Positions 1 to 3,860 of a stretch of 5,041 bases of DNA are shown here, in pieces (the stretch's first letter is position 1; every line of letters starts with the position of its first letter). Location of the stretch: contig DAOVGO010000079.1 in assembly GCA_030672345.1 (NCBI GenBank), positions 1-5,041 on the forward strand, in the 5' to 3' direction. The stretch is from Methanosarcinales archaeon. Its GTDB lineage: Archaea > Halobacteriota > Methanosarcinia > Methanosarcinales > Methanogasteraceae. A model generated the notes under the pieces. It was not told where the DNA came from. It saw only the letters and a list, made by a program, of their open reading frames with translations, and ran no database searches. The translations under genes and the position numbers were made by a program.

Positions 1-25
1 CGCCGCGCAATACACCAGTTGTAGA

Positions 26-640
26 ATGTCTGACCCGATCCTTGACTTATACGACCGTTTACTCGACAGATTCGGACCCCAGCACTGGTGGCCCGCCGAA
101 ACTGAGTTTGAGGTCATTGTTGGTGCCCTTCTGACCCAGCAGACCCGGTGGGAGAGCGTTGAGCAGGCGATCAGCAATCTGAAGGAACAATCGCTACTGA
201 CACCCGCCTCTCTTGCACAAGCAGAATTGGGCACAATCGAGGAATGCATCCGGTGCACAGGATTTTACAGGCAGAAAGCAGAACGATTGCAGCTGTTATC
301 GCAGCATTTCTCTAAAAACGGGATATCCAGGATCCTTGAAAAACCAATCAACGAACTGCGAAAGGAGCTACTGTCGCTGAAAGGGGTCGGACCCGAAACC
401 GCGGACAGCATCATACTCTATGCCGCACACAAGCCCGTATTCGTGATCGATGCTTACACAACAAGAATCTGCAGATGCATCGGCATCGACGGTGGATATG
501 ACGCGTTGCAGAGGCACTTTGAGGACCTGCTGCCAGAAAGCGTCCCGCTGTACCAGGAGTTTCATGCGCTGATCGTTATATATGGGAAGGAGTACTGCGT
601 GCGAAAACGGTGCGACGAGTGCATCATCTCGACAGTATAG
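26..640 (+). CDS. Endonuclease III-related DNA glycosylase (HhH-GPD superfamily, COG2231-like)
   Basis: This 204-residue protein probably removes damaged bases from DNA in base excision repair. The N-terminal WWPAETEFE, the LLTQQT segment (about 36-40) and GFYRQKAERL (79-88) resemble the endonuclease III-related group that includes Helicobacter MagIII, a 3-methyladenine glycosylase. The helix-hairpin-helix is LKGVGPETADSI (118-129), and the catalytic Asp is D142 in VIDAYTTRIC. The Lys that gives endonuclease III its lyase activity is replaced by E124, so a monofunctional glycosylase is expected. The C-terminal iron-sulphur site is incomplete: C191, C196 and C199 are present, but the stop comes where the fourth Cys would be. 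The ATG at 26 fits the family N-terminus, although the frame stays open upstream to the window edge. There is no Shine-Dalgarno in the 25 bases before it. The 3' end overlaps the convergent CRM gene by 17 bases. The exact substrate is unknown. Confidence 0.87.
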   Translation: MSDPILDLYDRLLDRFGPQHWWPAETEFEVIVGALLTQQTRWESVEQAISNLKEQSLLTPASLAQAELGTIEECIRCTGFYRQKAERLQLLSQHFSKNGISRILEKPINELRKELLSLKGVGPETADSIILYAAHKPVFVIDAYTTRICRCIGIDGGYDALQRHFEDLLPESVPLYQEFHALIVIYGKEYCVRKRCDECIISTV

Positions 641-833
641 CGGTGTGCCCGCGCACCTCCACGAGCCCAAAACCGGTTCTTGACGCGATCTCTCCGGCGA
701 TCTCTGCCGCAGAACCCGGAGCATTCTTGAGAATCCGTATCTTGATCTCGCTCTTCCCTTTCATCTGCTCTCTGATCTCGTCAACGACCCGGTCGGTAAC
801 ACCATTCTTACCGATGTTGATTACAGGTTTCAT
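624..833 (-). CDS. YhbY/CRM-domain RNA-binding protein
   Basis: A 69-residue single-domain protein of the CRM (YhbY) family, whose members bind structured RNA and associate with ribosome precursors or group II introns. The start MKPVINIGKNGVTDRVVDEI carries the diagnostic GxxG loop (GKNG, residues 8-11). The rest follows the family pattern: a basic strand (EIKIRILKN), a helix (AAEIAGEIASRTG) and the final strands LVEVRGHTAILSR. It is shorter than bacterial YhbY (about 97 residues) because it lacks a C-terminal extension, and it ends just after the last strand. Its ATG overlaps the stop of the upstream Roadblock gene (ATGA, 830-833), so it is probably translated by coupling; the upstream Shine-Dalgarno match is weak. 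In many archaea this family sits with RNase P or ribosomal protein genes, so its place behind a GTPase module is unusual. A role in ribosome assembly is inferred from the family only. Confidence 0.88.
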   Translation of the reverse strand: MKPVINIGKNGVTDRVVDEIREQMKGKSEIKIRILKNAPGSAAEIAGEIASRTGFGLVEVRGHTAILSR

Positions 834-1192
834 AGTAACTTCTCGACCTTCTCTGCCGACTTGGAAAGCTCAACAAGAACCAGACCAAGCCCCACCTCAG
901 GCGCAGTCATTGCCACAACAAGCGCCTTTGGACCCGCGCCCATGCATATCAATTTACCATCGTCGGCTTCCACGATCACCCTTTTTGGTACACCCTTCCC
1001 CAGTTCGGATGAGGCTGTCTCTGCCGCACCAAGCATCGTCGCAGACATCGCAACAAAAGTCTCGGGATCACCCTTCGCGGGCATATTCGCCTGCATGAGC
1101 AGCCCATCTCTGGTCGCTATCGCACACGCTTCGATCTCACCGACCCTTCCGAGATCGCTTAGCACCTTTTCGAGCATCTCAGATGTCGTCAT
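830..1192 (-). CDS. Roadblock/LC7 domain protein (MglB/CvnB-like)
   Basis: A 120-residue single-domain cytosolic protein. The pattern is typical of Roadblock/LC7: an N-terminal helix (MLEKVLSDLG), strand pair EACAIATRDGLLMQAN (21-36), helix FVAMSATMLGAAETASSELG, then strands RVIVEADDGKLICMGAG and ALVVAMTAPEVGLGLVLVEL, and a short final helix. Members dimerise and partner small GTPases; MglB is the GTPase-activating protein of MglA, and CvnB belongs to the actinobacterial conservon. The gene lies directly behind the GTPase fusion with an ATGA overlap (1189-1192) and has its own GGAGG at 1203-1207, which argues for matched expression. By context it is the likely regulator or scaffold of that GTPase. 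Whether it acts as GAP, exchange factor or anchor cannot be told from sequence. No transmembrane segment or lipidation motif is seen. Confidence 0.92.
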   Translation of the reverse strand: MTTSEMLEKVLSDLGRVGEIEACAIATRDGLLMQANMPAKGDPETFVAMSATMLGAAETASSELGKGVPKRVIVEADDGKLICMGAGPKALVVAMTAPEVGLGLVLVELSKSAEKVEKLL

Positions 1193-2370
1193 ATTGAGCC
1201 TGCCTCCATAACCCTGTCAACCAGCACATCAAACGCTTCGAAGACGCCCTCGCGGGAGGTTGCAACCACTGGCATAACCGGCGCATCGTGTGCCATATCG
1301 AGTCCCCTTCTGATCTCTTCCGGGGTAAGCGCACCCTCCAGGTCCTGCTTGTTTGCGACGATAACGACCGGTAGCCCCATCGATTCAGTGATCTCAAGCA
1401 TGTGCTTTGCGCGCACAAAGTCGGCGGTATTTGTCGAGTCAAGAATCAGAAATATCCCCATCGCCTCGCCGCTGAGTAGTTTCACGATCGGATCGAACCG
1501 TTCCTGACCCGGAGTTCCGAATATATCGGCGGCAAATCCTCTGTGATCCACATGCCCGTGATCGAGCGCCACAGTTGTGCCGAGTCGATCCACCGAGACC
1601 GCTCTGGTCGAAAGCGCATGTACAAACGTGGATTTACCGGCATCAAACGGTCCTGTAACCAGGATCTTTGGAAGGTACACGCGTACGCCACCCGGCTTCA
1701 AAACCTTGAATAATATACACTTTTTGGTAACTTCATCCCAGTCAATCTTCCTTACTCCAAAATACTGACCGAAGATGACTTTTTCTGTAATCCCACCAAT
1801 TGAAACGACCGAATTGAAGATATCACCCTTGACATGCGCCAACGTATCTTCCGAATAGGGCCATGCCGTAAAATTGTAGACCACTACATGGTCATAGAGC
1901 ATCGCGTACCTGTTCCACTCCTCGATAGCATCGAGTGTTGCTGATTCTCCGCAGAGGTCCATGATCGTTGAGAGCGATTCGAATACGATGACGCTGGGTT
2001 CACGCGCATCCTCCATCACCTGTTTGATTGCCTGGGTCAGACTGCCTGCATCATCCGGATTGGACACAACGTACTGTTCTGGCGAATCAGCGCCAACCAA
2101 TCCTGAAAACCCGTCCACGATGACGAACCGATCCCCGTATTCGGCAGCGTCCCACCCGAACTCCTTGAATAGATCCCTGATCATCCGCGGATCAGTGCTC
2201 GAAGTGACATAGATCCCGCGCCCGCCTTCTGATATGGCTCTGTGCACAGTCTGCATCCCGAACACATTGCACTCGACTCCGGGGTATGCATAGTATACCA
2301 GCGATTTTCCTTGCGGGACGCCGCCATGCAGATGGTCGTCCAGTGCCGGTATGCCAGTTTCTATTATCAT
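1189..2370 (-). CDS. Fusion: KaiC-like pseudo-ATPase domain + Ras/Arf/MglA-type small GTPase
   Basis: A 393-residue two-domain protein (ATG start numbering). Residues 1-232 have the KaiC/RecA fold: ETGIPALDDHLHGGVPQGKS opens like KaiC, and VIVFESLST (127-135) is the Walker B strand. The P-loop position reads YPGVECNV (29-36), with neither the GK pair nor the Ser/Thr, so ATP binding there is doubtful. Residues 235-393 are a small GTPase with G1 GPFDAGKST (240-248), switch I GTTVALDHG, G3 DIFGTPGQERF (282-292, with the catalytic-type Gln), G4 NKQD (340-343) and G5-like ATS (370-372). All key nucleotide-binding residues are present. The closest analogues by motif are MglA and CvnD GTPases. The following gene is Roadblock, the usual partner of such GTPases, and the preceding gene is a KaiC paralogue. 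A GTG at 2376, overlapping the upstream stop, would add two residues; the GAGAGG spacing favours ATG at 2370. The pathway is not known. Confidence 0.9.
   Translation of the reverse strand: MIIETGIPALDDHLHGGVPQGKSLVYYAYPGVECNVFGMQTVHRAISEGGRGIYVTSSTDPRMIRDLFKEFGWDAAEYGDRFVIVDGFSGLVGADSPEQYVVSNPDDAGSLTQAIKQVMEDAREPSVIVFESLSTIMDLCGESATLDAIEEWNRYAMLYDHVVVYNFTAWPYSEDTLAHVKGDIFNSVVSIGGITEKVIFGQYFGVRKIDWDEVTKKCILFKVLKPGGVRVYLPKILVTGPFDAGKSTFVHALSTRAVSVDRLGTTVALDHGHVDHRGFAADIFGTPGQERFDPIVKLLSGEAMGIFLILDSTNTADFVRAKHMLEITESMGLPVVIVANKQDLEGALTPEEIRRGLDMAHDAPVMPVVATSREGVFEAFDVLVDRVMEAGSI
1203..1207 (-). promoter_or_regulatory. Ribosome binding site of the Roadblock gene
   Basis: A GGAGG core on the minus strand lies 10 bases before ATG 1192, within the final codons of the GTPase fusion. 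It is the strongest Shine-Dalgarno match in the operon, so the Roadblock protein may be translated well, in addition to coupling through the ATGA overlap. Confidence 0.65.
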
Positions 2371-2375
2371 AAACA

Positions 2376-3068
2376 CTAACCTCTCAATACGATGTTTACG
2401 CCATCGATCTCGTAGTCAAACCATGGCGTCGGTTTTGGCGAAAGCCCGATAGCACGTATCTGATAACCGTCATCGCCCTCCCGGATCTCGATCATGCCAT
2501 CGAACAACTGCTTGAGCGTCACGATCGTCTTCTCATCATGCATCCCGTCTTCGATCACATACACACCGAGTGCATTCGCCGCCTTTATGCGACCCGTGAA
2601 TACATGCAAAAATCTGAACACGGTCTGGAGATTCGAGTACATGAGGATCGTTGAGAGCGAATTGATGCACAACCGCGTCTCTTTCACCTGCATCTCCATC
2701 CAGAACCGCTCAAAGAACTGACTGATCTTGACACCGATTCCTGTGAGATCGACAGGGCTTGACGCCATCTTGATGTTCTCGGTATCGGGTGCGCCGAACC
2801 CCAGCGTTCTGGTAACGCAGTCCACGATCCCGATATGCTCCGGCGGAATGCTCAAATCACGGCTTTCGAACCAGTCGAGGACATTCTTACCGGGTTCGCG
2901 TGTTGAAACGATCACAGCAGCGTTTTTATTAATTAACCCATTATATGCGATGATATTTGTAATATCATCCTTGCCGCACATAGGGGGACCAATCATCATG
3001 ATGTTCGTGCCACCCTTGATGTCCCCCACCAGTTCATCTATTCTGGAGATGCCGAGATTATATGTCAT
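2376..3068 (-). CDS. KaiC/RAD55-like RecA-fold protein with altered Walker motifs
   Basis: A 230-residue single RecA-fold protein of the KaiC/RAD55/GvpD superfamily. LGISRIDELVGDIKGG at the N-terminus matches the KaiC-type opening. The P-loop is GPPMCGKDD (27-35): the GK is kept but the usual Ser/Thr is Asp. The Walker B strand reads LCINSLSTIL, with Asn136 where Asp is normal, and the usual Glu pair after the second strand is replaced by STREPG. LFDGMIEIRE corresponds to the KaiC segment ADGVIELRE. ATP hydrolysis is therefore doubtful. It is the first gene of the four-gene operon, next to a second KaiC-fold domain fused to a GTPase, so the two may form a hetero-oligomer. The start was set at ATG 3068, preceded by GGGTG at 8 bases; a TTG at 3083 would add five residues but has its purine stretch too close. 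FlaH of the archaellum was considered, but no fla genes are present. Confidence 0.85.
   Translation of the reverse strand: MTYNLGISRIDELVGDIKGGTNIMMIGPPMCGKDDITNIIAYNGLINKNAAVIVSTREPGKNVLDWFESRDLSIPPEHIGIVDCVTRTLGFGAPDTENIKMASSPVDLTGIGVKISQFFERFWMEMQVKETRLCINSLSTILMYSNLQTVFRFLHVFTGRIKAANALGVYVIEDGMHDEKTIVTLKQLFDGMIEIREGDDGYQIRAIGLSPKPTPWFDYEIDGVNIVLRG
2380..2385 (-). promoter_or_regulatory. Ribosome binding site deciding the fusion-protein start
   Basis: GAGAGG on the minus strand is 9 bases from ATG 2370 but only 3 bases from GTG 2376, which overlaps the upstream TAG as TAGTG. The spacing supports the ATG. The site lies inside the last codons of the upstream gene. Confidence 0.6.
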
Positions 3069-3076
3069 GAATGCCG

Positions 3077-3081
3077 CACCC
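3077..3081 (-). promoter_or_regulatory. Ribosome binding site deciding the KaiC-like start
   Basis: GGGTG on the minus strand lies 8 bases before ATG 3068. The alternative TTG at 3083 has only an AAGGA one base away, too close for use. This favours the 230-residue product. Confidence 0.5.
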
Positions 3082-3115
3082 AATTCCTTCGTTCATTCGA
3101 TTAATTGTATGTGTT

Positions 3116-3126
3116 CATATAAAAAA
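3116..3126 (-). promoter_or_regulatory. Candidate TATA box for the KaiC/GTPase/Roadblock operon
   Basis: On the minus strand this reads TTTTTTATATG, close to the archaeal TATA consensus. A transcription start about 25 bases downstream would fall near 3092, leaving a leader of about 24 bases that holds the GGGTG before ATG 3068. The box begins immediately after the rnhB stop codon, so the operon may also receive read-through from rnhB. Confidence 0.5.
3120..3126 (-). terminator. Possible T-run terminator of rnhB
   Basis: Six consecutive T on the minus strand start right after the rnhB stop TGA (3129-3127). Archaeal intrinsic termination relies mainly on such U-rich tracts and often has no hairpin. 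The tract is short, and it may simply be part of the adjoining TATA box. Confidence 0.3.
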
Positions 3127-3780
3127 TCATCTGTATGATGACAATGTTCTCTGTTCTGTGCCTGCGACCACGTTCCTCACAGTCTTCCATGAATGCCGCA
3201 CAAAGTCAGGAAAACTCCGGTGCTCGGAGAACCATTCCTGCAGGAAACGTATGGTCTTCGGATCGGATGGATATCCGCTGCCAAAGTCGCCAAACTCCTC
3301 TCGCAGGGCTGCAATCGCGCAGTCCCTGTGCACCTTCGCGATGATGGAGGCTGCAGCAACGATCGGGTATCTTACGTCGGCTTTATGCCGCGCAGTCACC
3401 CTGACCGGCTCCTTACATTTCTTCTGCACGTTTCTGCCGAATCGCTCCTCATTAACGTCAGCCGCATCCAGAAACGCATGTTCCGGTCTCAGATTCTCAA
3501 GCACCCTGGCATGGCAGATGACCATGACCTCGTTCATCGTCATGATGGTGCGCAGTTCGTCGATCTGGTGCGCGCTCACATCCAGCACAGACCAGTCATC
3601 GACCGTTTCTTTGATACGCCCGGAAAAAAACTCACGTTTTTTAGAAGTAAGCTTTTTAGAATCTTTTACCCCGAGTTCCTCGATCAGATGCAGTTTACCC
3701 TCTTCGATCAAGACGCCTGCAACGCACATTGGACCTATCACAGGTCCTTTGCCGGCTTCGTCGACTCCAGCGATCTTCAT
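3127..3780 (-). CDS. rnhB: Ribonuclease HII
   Basis: A 217-residue archaeal-type RNase HII, which cuts the RNA strand of RNA-DNA hybrids and nicks at single ribonucleotides left in DNA. The catalytic acids are all visible: D7 and E8 in GVDEAGKGPVIGP, D105 in FLDAADVN and D135 in KADVRYPIVAAASIIAK. These are the same positions that I recall for the Thermococcus enzyme. GSGYPSDPKT (167-176) carries the conserved Tyr170 near the active site, and VKDSKKLTSKKR is the usual basic segment. The length is normal and the protein looks intact. The gene is divergent from metG, with 80 bases between start codons, and lies on the same strand as the downstream KaiC-like operon, 58 bases from its ATG. No Shine-Dalgarno precedes the start, which fits a leaderless or short-leader message. 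Confidence 0.97.
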   Translation of the reverse strand: MKIAGVDEAGKGPVIGPMCVAGVLIEEGKLHLIEELGVKDSKKLTSKKREFFSGRIKETVDDWSVLDVSAHQIDELRTIMTMNEVMVICHARVLENLRPEHAFLDAADVNEERFGRNVQKKCKEPVRVTARHKADVRYPIVAAASIIAKVHRDCAIAALREEFGDFGSGYPSDPKTIRFLQEWFSEHRSFPDFVRHSWKTVRNVVAGTEQRTLSSYR

Positions 3781-3784
3781 GGTT

Positions 3785-3794
3785 GATCATGATC
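3785..3794. repeat. 10-base perfect palindrome in the rnhB/metG divergent region
   Basis: GATCATGATC lies 5 bases upstream of the rnhB ATG, in the 80-base divergent intergenic space. An adjoining imperfect symmetry, TCGGG at 3793-3797 with CCCGA at 3810-3814, flanks the weak rnhB TATA box. It could be an operator, but a palindrome this short may be chance. Confidence 0.3.
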
Positions 3795-3801
3795 GGGAGG
3801 G

Positions 3802-3811
3802 GTGTTAAACC
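3802..3811 (-). promoter_or_regulatory. Weak candidate TATA box of rnhB
   Basis: The minus strand reads GGTTTAACAC, centred about 27 bases before ATG 3780. It is a poor match to the archaeal TATA consensus. The position would fit a leaderless rnhB message, which also lacks a Shine-Dalgarno. Confidence 0.25.
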
Positions 3812-3826
3812 CGACCTTCCACAGCA

Positions 3827-3836
3827 AACAATATAT
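3827..3836 (+). promoter_or_regulatory. Candidate TATA box of metG
   Basis: AACAATATAT is centred about 29 bases before ATG 3861, the usual distance from TATA box to transcription start. That puts the start at or next to the ATG and fits the absence of a Shine-Dalgarno, meaning a leaderless transcript. Confidence 0.5.
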
Positions 3837-3860
3837 CCCGACGCCACAAATCAGTAACGA

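Larger units (their letters stand above)
3066..3201. repeat. 14-base direct repeat (3066-3079 and 3188-3201)
   Basis: CATGAATGCCGCAC occurs twice, 122 bases apart. On the minus strand one copy is the leader and start codon of the KaiC-like gene, and the other lies in the rnhB codons for VRHSW. The two copies are in different reading contexts, so codon constraint does not explain the match. No longer similarity surrounds them. Confidence 0.5.

Noticed and set aside
642..657. Possible hairpin just after the glycosylase stop (GGTGTG with CGCACC)
   Set aside because: It has a 4-base loop and a G-T pair with no T-run after it, and it lies within conserved codons of the CRM gene, so it is likely incidental.
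368..724. Minus-strand 118-codon open frame inside the glycosylase gene
   Set aside because: It overlaps the conserved HhH region of the glycosylase on the other strand and resembles no family.
638..730. Read-through of the glycosylase TAG as pyrrolysine
   Set aside because: The added 30 residues would be an Arg/Pro-rich antisense of the CRM gene, and TAG seems to act as a normal stop at the KaiC-like gene end (2376-2378).
610..1211. Plus-strand open frames across the CRM and Roadblock genes
   Set aside because: Their Ser/Pro-rich translations are shadows; the opposite strand encodes two recognisable domains joined by an ATGA overlap.
2376..3068. Assignment of the KaiC-like gene as archaellum FlaH
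   Set aside because: No archaellum genes are near, the P-loop and Walker B are altered, and similarity seems to be at superfamily level only.
3101..3190. 29-codon minus-strand open frame starting at the second copy of the 14-base repeat
   Set aside because: It overlaps the rnhB coding end out of frame, ends before the KaiC-like start, and has no family features.
3071..3808. Long plus-strand open frames (3071-3808 and 3193-3786) opposite rnhB
   Set aside because: They run antisense to a clear RNase HII with all catalytic residues, and their translations show no recognisable family pattern.
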